Below, one piece after another: positions 18,076-29,006 of a stretch of 64,000 nt of DNA. Position 1 is the first letter of the stretch; the number at the start of each line of letters is the position of its first letter. A program made the position numbers and the translations under genes. Source of the DNA: Cafeteria roenbergensis. Lineage: Eukaryota; Sar; Bigyra; Bicosoecida; Cafeteriaceae. The notes beneath the pieces were generated by a model. That model saw only the letters and a program-made list of their open reading frames with translations. It made no database searches and was not told where the DNA came from. The stretch is from contig VLTN01000068.1 of NCBI GenBank assembly GCA_008330645.1, forward strand, positions 62,001-126,000. Reading direction: 5' to 3'.

Positions 18076-21000
18076 TCACGCCGTCTCGTCCGGCTCGTCC
18101 AGGCCCTGCGCCTTGTTTGCCTCTGCTCGCAGCGAGGCGGCCAGCGACGCCCAGTGCGCCTCCCACCGCACCACTGACTCGAACAGCCCAGTGTACCACC
18201 GGTCGGTCGTGCCTGAAACCGCTCGGCAGCCCTCGCCGAACGCCCGCCAGGCGGCGTCTCGAGTGCGCATGACGTGCCTGCTGCACTCGCTGTACCGCGA
18301 CACGGCGGCCTCGCCCGCGGCAGCGCCGGCCGGCAAGAGGACGCGCGCGCGCTCCTCGGCCTCCGCCTGCGCGGCGCTGCCCCACTCCTGCGACGCCGGA
18401 AGCGCAAGCAGCGACTCCGGGCGCGGCGACAGAACTGCCCAGCGGCGCCGCTTGTAGGCTCGCGTGGGCACCCCTGCGCCATCTACGGCCGTGCCCGGGC
18501 CCTCGGGAGGAAGCATGGCGCCGGCCTCGGCGAGCGCCCTCTCGGCAGCAGCTGCTTTCGCCGCCTTCTCCGCAGCCTCGCGTGCGGCGTCTTCCTCGGC
18601 CGCCGCGCCCGCTGCCCCCTTCTTGCCACCCTTGGCAGCGGGCTTGGCCTTGGCCCCCTTGCCCGTTGCAGCCGCCTCCTCCTCCGCTGCCGCTGCAAGC
18701 CGCGCCGCTTCCTCGGCCGCCGCCGCGCTCTCCGCCTTGTCCCGCCGCAGCTGCTTGCGGAGCCGGCGCAGCCCCAGCTTCGTCGGCGCCTCCTCCTCGT
18801 CCCCCGGCAGCGCCGCCAGGTCCTCCGCGATGAGCATCGCGTCGCTCACCCGCAGGCACCACGCGGCGCAGTGCACCGCCCGGCGGCGCAGCAGCTCCCC
18901 GCCAATGCGCCGCGCCAGCAGCTCCCTGGCCCTGCCCGTGGCCACCATGGCTGCGTGCTCCTCGCACCGTCGGCGCTCCTCCCTGTCCAGCTCCTCGAGC
19001 TCTGCCGCCTTGTTCGGGTCGGCGAGGGACGGCACGAGGCGGGCCGTGTGGGCCTTGCGCACGTCCACCAGCGCCCGCGCGGCGCTGCGGAAGCGGCGCC
19101 TGGCCCAGCCAGCTGCGTCGTCGCTGTACCGCGCGGCGCGGGAGGCGACGTCTGCCACTGCCGCAGCGGGAGCCTCCGCCATTACCCGCCACAGCCGCTG
19201 CACTAGGTCGCGCAGCCGGCGGCAAGCGTCCACCCGCGCCGACTCGCAGCGCAGCTCCTCCCGCTCAAGGTAGTCCCGAAGGCTCTGAGGCAGGCCGGCC
19301 TCGCCCTCGGCCAGCGGCTCCCCCTCCTCGTCGAACAGCCTCCTGGTCGCCTCGCGGCAGGCTGCCAGAGCCTCCTGCACCTGCGCCCGAAGCGGGGGGG
19401 ATGCCGCTGCGTCGGCCGCATCCGCAGCAGCTGCTTCCTCCTCCGCTGCCTTGGCCGCAGCGGCCGCCGCCGCGGCGTCCGCCTTGCCCTTGCCCTTGCC
19501 CGTGCTCTTCCCAGCCTTGGCCCCCTTGGGCGCGGCCGCGGCAGCTGCTGCGGCAGCCGCCTCCGCCTCCGCCTCCGCATCTGCAGCCTTGGAGCGACCG
19601 CCGCCCCTGGGGGGCTCGTCGCTGAGGGTCAGGTCTGCGCAGTCGTCGAACGGCCTCGTCTCCTCCTTGAGGGCCTCGAGCACGCGCGCGCGCCGCAGCA
19701 GCGCCTCGTGGATGCACAGCATGCAGAAGCGGAGGCGGGCGGAGAGCGACGGCGCGGCTCCGGCCGCCGCACTGCTGCCGCCCGCAAACAGCGGGGCCGC
19801 TGGGTCGCGCAGTGCTAGCGCGTCCAGCGCCTTGGGCGGAGCCTCCAGCCGCGGGCCGGACCTCGCCCCGGCCCCCGCCGCCACCGCTCCATCGTCGCCT
19901 GCCGCCGCGCCCTCGGCCTCCTCCTCGTCCCCACCGCCCCCATCGTCGCCGTCCTCCGCGTCGTCCTCGTCCTCGTCCTCCGTGGAGTCGCCGTCGCCCT
20001 CGCCCGCCGCGGCCCGCGCCTGCTTCCGCATTCGCCGCACGAACGCTGTCGCCCGGCCTCGCGCAGCCTGCAGCGTGGCGCCTCTGGCCATCAGACGCAC
20101 GGTAGCCTCGTCCTCCTCTTCGTCCTCCCCAGCGGCAAACCCGGCGCGAGGCGGCGCGGTGGTCGCCTCTGCCAGCATGGCCGACACGCCCTCTCCACGG
20201 GCGGCTGCGGCCTCTGCGGCCTCTGCGGCCGCCTGGGCGGCGGCCATGGCCTCGTTGGTGACCTCGTGGCTGGCGTCCGGCCCGCCAGCCCGCCGTCGCG
20301 CCTCGGCCTCCTGAAAGGCCGCTACCTCCCGCTCGCGCAGGGTCCTGCCGGCTGCCGACCCTTCCTCCGTCAGAGCCTCCAGCTCGTCCAGCCGAGCAAC
20401 GATGCGCCGCTCCTCCTCGTCGCTCCAGCCCAGCAGCGTGCGGAGTCGCTCGGTGCACTGCCGACGCGGCGCGCCGAAGCGCTTGCCCAGGCCTTCGCGC
20501 ATGGAGAGGGCGCGGAGGGAATCAGCAAAGGCCTGCTCGAACGCCGCGAGGCCCTCCTTGGCCTCCCGCTGCGCGGCAGTGACCGCCTCGGCGTCGGCGC
20601 GCCGCCTCGCGACGTCTGCTGCCAGCTCCTTCTCGGCCTGGGCGAGCGCTGCCGCCACGTCCCGCACCTCGGCGTCGTCGTACTCGCCCCCCTCCGCGAA
20701 CCGCGTGCAGGTTCGCATAAACTCCCGGTTCAGAGCGGTGAGACGCCTGGGCTCCGCGGCGGCATACCCTGCCAGGCGCGCCCGCCAGCCCTCCGCCTCG
20801 GTCTCGTACGCCACCAGCATGGCCTTGGCGCGGCTTTGCTGGCCCTGCAGCGCCGCCAAGGAGGCCTGCGCGGGCAAGCTGGACTGCAGTTCCGCCAGGC
20901 GGGCCACGAAGGCGGCCGTGTGCTGGCGCGCGGCCTCCGCCTCGCCGTCGAACGCCTTGGCCTGGCGGTCGGCCTTTTCCCGCCACGCGCGGCAGTGGCG

Positions 21001-24000
21001 CTCCAGCCGCTGCGCGTGGGCGAGCAGCTCGGCCTCTCGAGGAGCCCGCAGCTCCGTCTCCGCGCGCGCTTGCCGCGGCCAGTGCAAGCGCACTCGCTCA
21101 GTCAGCTCCGCCGTGAACAGGCTGACCCGGTCCTCGCACAGCTCGGCCGCCTGGACGCGCCTGGCCTGCGCCTGCCGCTGGAAGGCGCCGAGCAGCGCCT
21201 GCCGGATATCGGCCACCCACCCCGCAGCAACGTCGGCGTTCGCCTCACAGTACAGGGCCATTGGCTCGCCGCCGGGGCTGAGCGGCACCCCTCGGTCGTC
21301 CTCCACGCCGGCCGAGTACACAGCGGTGGCCGCCTCGTGGTCGCGGCGGGCGGCCGCCTCCTCGTCCTCGCGCTCCATCCCCGCGCGGGCCCTGGCCTCC
21401 CACTCCAGTTCCTCCTCCTCGTCGGCGGGCCGCGGCCACTGCTTTGCCTCGGCCTCTTCCTCTGCCGCCGCTGCCCCCTTCTTCCCGCCCTTGGGGCCCT
21501 TGGCCCCCCCGGCCTTGCCCTTGGCCGGCTTGGCAGCCGTCTTGCCGCCCTTGGCCCCCTTCCCCCCCGCCTTGGAAGCTGCCGCGGCCTCGGCCTCCGC
21601 CGCCGCGGCCGCCGCTGCCGCTTCCTCCTCCTCCTCCTTCGCTCGGCGGGCAGCCGCGCCGCCCGCCTCCTCCTCCTCAGCGCGCCGCCGTGCCTGCATC
21701 TCGGCCTCCGTCTCCCGGCGCGTCACCACAAGCGCAGCGGCCAGGTCGGCAACCGGCACCTCCTCTGCGTAGGTGGCGCCCTGCGCCCCGCCCGCCCCGG
21801 CCCCGCTGCCCGCTCCGGCCGCCCCGTCGTCGTCGGCCCCCTTGCCCTCCTCGGAGCTTCTTTCCCCCGCTGCGGCGCCGGCGTCTCCTGCTGGAACCGC
21901 CACCAGCTTACACCCGCGCACCTCCGCCTCCTCAAGGGTGCAGCTGGGCGTGGGGCCCTCCTCCTCCATCAGCAGCGCAGCTTCGTCCCGGGCTCCCGGC
22001 CGCACGGAGCGGGGCGAAACGCCGTCCTGGGGGTCCAGCGCCACGAGCTCGAGCAGCTCCGCGCCGAGCGGAGTGAGGCCCGGCGGCCCGCCGGCCGGAG
22101 GCCCTGCGCCACCGGCTGCCGCTCCGGCTGCCGCAGCCGTGTCCTGCTCGGCGGTGCCCGACGGTCCATCGCCTGCGCCAGCGCCGGCCCCAGACCTGGT
22201 GGCGCCTGCGGCTGGGTCACCCTCCGCGTGCTCCCCCCCCTCATCCGCTTCCTTCTCCTCCGCGGAGGCATCCGCGGCAGCTGCCTCGCGAGCGCCGTTC
22301 CTGGGCACGCCATCGATTCGGTCCGCGTCCGGGAAGCGCAGGCCAAACAGCTGGCAGAGCGCTCGCCGGTGACGCCTCACGTTGGCACCCACGGCCACAG
22401 GGTGCTCCCGCGACCGGGTCGTGACCTGCTCGTGATAGGCGCGGTACCCCTCCTCCACAGCAGTGAGCGCGGCCTGCACGTTGGCAAACCGCTCCGCCAA
22501 GGCGTCTTCATCCGGGCTCTGCCGGCAGAGCTTCGCGAGTCGCTCAAAGTCGGCTTCTCTGGCGGCGTGCGCCTCCTCGAAAGCGTCGAGGGCCTCGTTG
22601 AGGTCGTCCGCAGCGCCGTCGTCCACTGCGGTTTCACGCGTCGCGTGTCGGATGTCTGCGCGAGCAAGGCGCGACCAGAAGCGGCACAGGTTGACGCTGG
22701 CGGCGTCCAGTGCGCGGCTCTGCCGCTCGAGGAAGGCCGCGATCCTGTCGAGCAGGGCGGCGCCCTCGGCTTCGCGGCGCCGGATCACAGGGAGGAGGCC
22801 CTCCGCGATGGCTGCGTCGACCGCAGTGTTGGCCACCGCCTGCTTGCGGAGGGCTTGCAGCGCGTCGCGGAGAACGGCCTGGGCGTCGATTGGCAGCTCG
22901 CAGGCGACGACGAGCATGCCGACGCGCCGCTGCAGCGCCCTGAGCTCCGCCATGGGAAGGGTCTGGCCGATGACGGTCGAGCGGGCGTCGTCGGCGATGC
23001 TGCCCGCCCCTGCACCGCCCGACGCCCGCGAGCGCCTGCTGCGGCCGGACTTGGCAGACTTGCCGGCGCCGCTGGCCTGCGACCGCCGGCCGACGCTCGC
23101 GGCTCTGCCGCCCCTCCTCCCCACGCTGCGGTGGGCGACGGAGGCCCCCGTCGACCCGGACCGGTGCCTCGCCGTGGCCGCCCCGCCCGCGGCGCCCCCG
23201 CCCGCGGCGGAGGAGCCGTCGCCCGCGCCCTCGCCGCCGGCGCCGGCGGCGAGCCCCTCGCCAGTGGCCACTGCGCGCAGGGCCGCGGGCACCTCCAGCC
23301 GGTTGGCCACCAGCGCTTCGTAGCAAGCCTCGCACAGCTCCGCCAGGGCCTCTGCGCACGCCGCCAGCTCCGCGCTCACCACCGGCTCCAGCCCCGTGGC
23401 GGATGCCAGCCTGGCCGTCTGCGTCTGGAGGCGGGCAACCAGGCCTGGCAGCTCCGTTCGCCTGGCAGTGCGCATCTTGTCGGCCGTGGCGGCGAGCGCC
23501 TCGCGGTCCGCCGCCTTGCCCTGCTCGGCGAGCACGTCCCCCAGGGTGAGCGACGCGACCAGCAGCTCTGCCCGCTCTGCCGCGGCCTGCAGGTGCATCG
23601 CGAAGACGACCTCGTCGCTTGCAGCGCGCGACGCCAGCAGGGCCACCTCGCGCTGGAGGCCGCCGCCCCGCCGCCAGAGAGCTTCGTTTTCCGGTGCTGA
23701 GAGCACCTCGTCGTTGATCGCCTCGGCCACCTCGCGCAGACCCGAGGCCGGCGCCAGGGCCGCGAAGCCGTGCAGCTCCAGCCGTAGGGCGTCCCTGGCC
23801 TCGTCTGCGGCCTGAGAAGCGGCTGCCTGGGCGGCCTGAATGCCGCGGAAGCCGTCGGCGGCGGCGGCGGCCTCGGCATCAGCAGCGGCCTCGAGCTGGG
23901 CGCGCACGTCCGCCACCGCCTCCTCCGTGAGCTGGGGGGGGCGGAGAGCCGCCAGGCGTCGCAGGGCCGGCAGGAGCACCTGCTCGTGGACGCGTCCTTG

Positions 24001-26082
24001 CGCCTCTCGGAGCCTCGCCGCCGCCTGCACCCGGGCCGGCGGGTCGACGAACTCGGGCGAGTTGAGCCTCTCGCGCACCCGCTCCATGGCGTCGTCGTGC
24101 CGCAGGACGCGCCAGGCCTGCTGCGCGGCCTCCCACCGGCGCAGGTTGGCGGCCCGGCTGAGCGCGGCTGTGGCCAGCAGCTTCGCTCCGACGTCTGCCG
24201 CGTCCGTGCGGTTCTTGAGAGCCAGCGCGTTCACGTCGGCCGCCTCCTTGGCCACGATGCGCTCCACGGCGCCGGGCTGGGCATGGCCCACCGACGACAG
24301 GCGCGAGGTCAGGGCACGCAGCTCGGCACCAAGCCTGCGGGGGGGGGGCGGGCGGGGCGGAGCACGGGGAAGCCTTGCGGGGGCCGGCGGCAGGGACTTG
24401 CCACGTGGCGGCCAGAGGCGCAGGAGGCTGGAAGCGAGGGCGGCCAGAGGCGCAGGAGGCTGGAAGCGAGGGCGGCCAGAGGCGCAGGAGGCTGGAAGCG
24501 AGGGCGGCCAGAGGCGCAGGAGGCTGGAAGCGAGGGCGGCCAGAGGCGCAGGAGGCTGGAAGCGAGGGCGGCCAGAGGCGCAGGAGGCTGGAAGCGAGGG
24601 CGGCCAGAGGCGCAGGAGGCTGGAAGCGAGGGCGGCCAGAGGCGCAGGAGGCTGGAAGCGAGGGCGGCCAGAGGCGCAGGAGGCTGGAAGCGAGGGCGGC
24701 CAGAGGCGCAGGAGGCTGGAAGCGAGGGCGGCCAGAGGCGCAGGAGGCTGGAAGCGAGGGCGGCCAGAGGCGCAGGAGGCTGGAAGCGAGGGCGGCCAGA
24801 GGCGCAGGAGGCTGGAAGCGAGGGCGGCCAGAGGCGCAGGAGGCTGGAAGCGAGGGCGGCCAGAGGCGCAGGAGGCTGGAAGCGAGGGCGGCCAGAGGCG
24901 CAGGAGGCTAAGAGGGCGCGCGGCTTCGAGGGAAGCGACGGCGCCGCGGGGCCGCGCAGGCGGCTGTGCTGCAGCCTTGGCTCCGCGGACGGGGGGTCTC
25001 ACTCCTCGCAGCGACGGTTCTCCAGCTCTGTGAGGAAGGCCTTGAAGTCCTCGGCGCGCGCCACGCGCCGCTCCTCCAGCCCCTCCACTGCGGCCCAGCA
25101 CGCGGTGACGTCCTGCCTGCACATCGCTATGGCCTGCGTGGGGTCTTCGAGCGCGGCCAAGCGCGTCTCCACTTCGTCGTCCAGCTCTGCGAGCTGCTGC
25201 CTGAGGGCTCTGCCCGCCTCAAGCACGTCGTCCTCCGCCTGGTCGTAGAACTCCCGCTGCTTCACGAGCCACGCAGCCACGGCGGCGTCGTGGTCCGCCT
25301 TGCGCCTGGCCTGCATGGAGCGGATTCCAGCGCCGCCCTTTTGGCTGGCGGGCGCGGGCAGGTCGTGGCGGTGGCCGAGAGACTTGACCTCATCGGCGGC
25401 GGCGGCAGCTGCTCGGCGCGCTTCTGACGCTGGGTCGGCGCGCAGCAGCGCGAAGTCGCTGCAAAGGGGTGACGGGCGGGGTGGCGGGCGGGCGGGCGGG
25501 CGAGAGGGAGGGAGCAGCGGTGACAGGCGGCGCTGGAGGGCAGGCAGAGGCGCATGCGCCCAACGGGGGCCTGGTACAGCCGATTCGGTCGCTATACGCA
25601 GAAGCGAACCCGCTCGTGGATGTCTCGCGGGCCGCTGTCGGCTGTCGGGGCGAGCACAACCTGTCAGGCCGTTGCGCGACCTTTGCAGTGCGGCCCCAGT
25701 CACTGCTCGCCCCTGCAGCCTCGCGCTGGCAGGAGCGCCTGCCCAGTGCCATGCGCGCCAAAGCCTCGGGCAAAGGACGCAATGAGGCCGCCTTGCCTCG
25801 GCCAGGCGGCGGCGGCTGCCAGCAAGGCCGGCGGCAGCCTCACCTGGGCCTGATCACGTGGCCATCGGGCGCCCGAACCTCCGCCTGCGCGCCGTAATCC
25901 CGCTCTAAATTTTTGAACGACTTGCGGGGCTTGCGAAGAGATGCCATGAGCGCCCGCGGCGCCCTCGTCCCGCCGGCGGCGCCGCGGCCGCTCCGTGAGC
26001 TGACGCCCGTCGGCTCCACCACCGAGAGCTCGTCGCCCGACGACGACTCCCCGTCGTCATCGTAGCCGCCCGTCGCGGCCAT
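18076..26082 (-). CDS. CCDC180-like coiled-coil protein, three exons
   Basis: The model has exons 26082-25844, 25458-25003 and 24334-18076. The introns (385 and 668 nt) start GTGAGG and GTGAGA, and end TTGCAG and CCGCAG. Phases match and give 2317 residues. The N-terminal 400 residues are alpha-helical, and the passage VERIVAKEA...LKNRTDAA...WRVLRHDDA resembles the DUF4455 region of CCDC180, a large coiled-coil protein of motile cilia. The C-terminus ends in Trp-rich helices, as in DUF4456. Between them lie long Ala/Glu/Lys-rich coiled coils with several AKGGKKG-type low-complexity linkers. The family name rests on remembered pattern, not a search. The frame of exon 3 runs on through intron 2 only because a 32-bp minisatellite there lacks stops; that stretch should not be translated. 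Role inferred: structural protein of the axoneme. Confidence 0.7.
24407..24908. repeat. 32-bp minisatellite, about 15.7 near-identical copies, inside intron 2 of the CCDC180-like gene
   Basis: The unit GGCGGCCAGAGGCGCAGGAG plus 12 more bases (GCTGGAAGCGAG) is repeated head to tail with almost no variation, which points to recent expansion. Because 32 is not a multiple of three and the unit has no stop codon in these frames, long frames run through it on both strands. In the sense (minus) direction it is pyrimidine-rich and carries a TTCCAG in every unit. Confidence 0.95.
25473..25513. other. G-rich tract next to the intron 1 acceptor of the CCDC180-like gene
   Basis: Repeated GGGC blocks on the plus strand form a motif able to fold as a G-quadruplex. 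On the transcribed (minus) sense it is a C-rich pyrimidine tract ending about 14 bp before the TTGCAG acceptor. Confidence 0.6.
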
Positions 26083-26502
26083 CAGCAGCAGCCGGCGGCC
26101 GCGGCCTGGCTTGTGCGCCCGTCGCGCCTGGCCGCGCGGTCGCTGCCGGTTGCCAACGGTGTTTGCTGCCGGCCGGCAGAGCCGCCGCCCGCCGGCCTGG
26201 ACGCTGCAGCAGCAGCAACAGCTCCAGCAGCGGCGCTCGAACATCGCGGTTGCACATCAGCAAACGGTCAACGCGGCTGCACGAGCAGGGACTCTCGCTC
26301 GGAGTCCGCCTCCCCCCAGCCCCACAGGCCGCCCCGGGGCTCTTGCCTCGGCTTGCGCAGGGCCGGGAGCGCCCTCAGCCCAGCCCGGCGCCCAAATTCC
26401 GGGCACGCGACCGCGACTCAGCTGCAATCATCGCCAGGCTGCGCCAGCGGCCGCGTCGCTGAGCCCCCGCCCCGACAGCCACCGCCTCGGCACTCCGCGC
26501 CC
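26083..26502. promoter_or_regulatory. Divergent 5' region between CCDC180-like and F-box genes
   Basis: The two start codons are 420 bp apart and face away from each other. The stretch includes a short (GCAGCA)n-like run near 26203-26233. No further gene or clear promoter element was recognised. Confidence 0.4.
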
Positions 26503-28701
26503 ATGGCATCGGCCTCTGGGCCCAGCTTGCGGCCCGGCCACGATCTGCACGCGTGGGCGCGGGCGCAAGAAGCCGGTGCCAAGTGCTCGAGCCAATGTTC
26601 GTGGTGGCTCGACCCGCGAGTTTGCATGGACGCGCGCCTGGCCGTGGCCTCCTGGCTGGACGAAGCCGACCTCAAGGCCCTCAGCCTTGTAAACAAGGAC
26701 AGCCTGGCCTTTGCCCGCTGCGACGTGCTCTGGAAGCCGCTGTACCTGCGACGGTGAGCCTTGAGTTGCCGCGATGTCGGCCTCGGCGAGCGCATTCCCG
26801 GCCTCCTCGGCTGCGCAGCTCGCGCAGCGCGGCCCGGGGCGCCCGTGGCTTGCGCAGCGCCGCAAGGCGATGCCTCTTCCGCGCGTTGGCCCCCCCTGCT
26901 CCCCCCCTCGCGCAGGTATGGCGACTGCCGGCCCGGATTTTCGGTCCCGCCGGCTCCTCCGCAAACGCCGTCGAAGCGGCGGGCCAGGAGCAGCCCCCAC
27001 GAGGCCGCTGACCAAGAGACCCCCCCACGCCCCGCCGCCGCTGCCGAGGCTGGGTCGCCCGTTGAGTCCCCTCTCTCTGTGGCTGCGGCCACGCCGCCCA
27101 GGGCCGGCCAAGGCGGCGGGGGTCAAGCGCTGGCGGCTGGCCGGCACCGCACGCGAGCTGCAACCGTGGGCACCACCGTCGGCTTCCTGCCTCGGCCAAG
27201 CCGCGTGGAGCCAGACCTCGCCGCCCTTGCCACTACCGAGGCCCCCGGTGGCGTGTCCTGGTTCGAGCACGCCCGGCGGCGGTATTTGAGCCCTCTCGCC
27301 GGCGACACCGTGCAGGTGCTGTGGGACGGCGCGTTCAACCTGGTCGAGGGCGAGCGGGTGCGCTCCTACAGCGGCCGCGGCTGGTGGGACGCCAGCGTCG
27401 TGCGCAAGGACGCCGGGGGACGCTTTCTGGTGCACTACCTGCGCTGGTCAGCGGCTGTGTGGGACGAGTGGGTGCCGGCCGCCCGCATCCGGTGGCCCCC
27501 CGCCGACGCCCACGTGGCCTTGCGCTGGCGGCGCGGCGTGAGGACAGCCCGGAACCGCCTGCGCCGGGACCGCTCGGAGGAGGCGGCGGCGGGAACGGCA
27601 CCCGGGTCGGGCGCCGCCGCGGCTGGGCTGGGCCGCGCCGTCGGGGCGCAAGCCCCCTCCGGGGGGGAGGTGGGCCGGGCCCGCAGCGCGTCCATGCCGC
27701 TCGCCCTGGCCGCGGGCGCCCGGCCGCCGAGCCGCAGCTCTTGCGAGGCCGCCGCGGCGGAGGCGGCCTCGCGGCGAGACGCGTGCGTTGCGGAGGCCCA
27801 CCGGCGGTGGCCGTGGCTGGCCCGCTCGGGCGCCATGGACCCGTCGCGCGGCCCCACCGCGGCGGACGCGGATGCGCTGGCCCAGATGTGCGCCGACGGC
27901 GAGGCGCGGCGCGACTGCGAAGGGCTGCCCGACCTTCGCCCCGGCGATGTGGTGGAGCTGCGCTGCGTGTCGTCGCTCGGCCGCTCCCCCTGGCTGGAGA
28001 CGGTGGTGGACGCCGTGGTGCCGATGGAGTGGAGCCGCAGGGCGCTCACGCCCGATGTTGAGGCGGCCGTTATCGAGCAGCTGGAGCTGTGGCTGGAGGC
28101 CTGCGAGGCGGAGGCGGAGCGACGCCGAAGCCTCGGGGAGGACGCGCCAGAGCGGCCGGCCTCACCGTTTGCGGCCACGCCCTCCCCCCTCGCCGCGCTG
28201 GCGCCCCGCCCTGTGGCCGTGTCAGGCAGAGGGCGCCCCACGGGGCACGCGCAGCGCCTCGCGGCGCCGGAGAGGGGATCTGCCATCGCCCCGCCGTCGG
28301 CCGTGCAGCGCAGGGCTGTGGTCCCTGCCATGGGCGCTGTCTCCCTCGCCGGCCTCGCCCGGCAGCCCAGCCTCAACGGGGCCGGAGTGCGCGCTGCCGC
28401 GTCGGCTGCCGTGGCCCGCATCAGCGGAACCCCCATCCCGCGCAAGGAGCGTGACGAACTGCCCTTCGGCACGGTCGCGTTCCGCGTCGGGCAAGCTGTG
28501 ATGGACGAGGACAACCGGCTTGTAGCGAGGCATCGGCTGCGGCTGTTGCGCCGCGGACCCTCCTCCGACAGCGCGGGCGCAGCGGCCGCAAGAGGGCACG
28601 CACGCTGCGGGCTGGGGTGCGCAGCGTCGCCCGGAGCCGCCGCCTCAAGGCCCACGCCTGCCCCCCAGGAGGGGCCCCGTCAGGGCTGCGTGGTCATGTG
28701 A
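26503..28701 (+). CDS. F-box protein with Tudor-knot/chromo-barrel domain, two exons
   Basis: Exons 26503-26753 and 26916-28701 join across a 162-nt intron (GTGAGC...GCGCAG) in phase 2 and give 678 residues. Exon 1 ends in an F-box-like segment (residues about 45-84): ASWLDEADLKALSLVNK followed by LWKPLYLRR. It continues across the junction into YGDC, as the F-box does in many SCF receptors. Residues about 180-250 form a Tudor-knot or chromo-barrel-like domain: GDTVQVLWDG, GRGWWDASVV, FLVHYLRW and WDEWVP, the pattern of MSL3/MRG15/Tip60-type barrels. A second, weaker barrel-like segment starts near residue 390 (LRPGDVVELRC). F-box proteins recruit substrates to SCF ubiquitin ligases; the barrel suggests a chromatin or methyl-lysine target, which is inference. 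The ATG at 26503 is the first sensible one before the F-box. Confidence 0.75.
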
Positions 28702-29006
28702 GCGCCCTGTCTTCGTTCTCTTCGTTGTGTGCGGGCTGCCTCGGCGTGCACTGTTGGCGCCAGAGCGCTGCGTGGTGCGTCTGCCAGCGCTTTTGATTGC
28801 TTTCGCGCTCTGTGATTGGCTGCACGACTGCGGCGGGGCCGTCCGCTCGCGTGGCACCGAACCCCGCTCTTGCACGCGCGCTGCCAGAGCACACGAGCAA
28901 TGGGCTATCACCTGGTGTGAATGCTCTCCGAATCAGGCAGGTACGCACACGCCAACAAGCACGCACACAGTCACACGAACGAGGCGCCGCAAACAGCGGT
29001 GCGTTG
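28702..29006. other. Convergent 3' region
   Basis: This 305-bp gap lies between facing stop codons. A T/G-rich stretch follows the F-box gene (about 28708-28731). On the other side a run of ACAC-type sequence (about 28945-28981) reads as GT-rich downstream of the minus-strand gene. No gene seen. Confidence 0.45.

Noticed and set aside
20266-23700. Open frame of 1144 codons on the plus strand
   Set aside because: It is antisense to the CCDC180-like exon 3 and has the Arg/Leu/Gly-rich composition expected from reading a GC-rich coding strand backwards. It has no domain.
24407-24908. 32-residue repeat protein, or a CRISPR-like array, from the minisatellite
   Set aside because: The units abut without spacers, so it is not a CRISPR array, and splice evidence places it in an intron, so the apparent protein repeat is not real.
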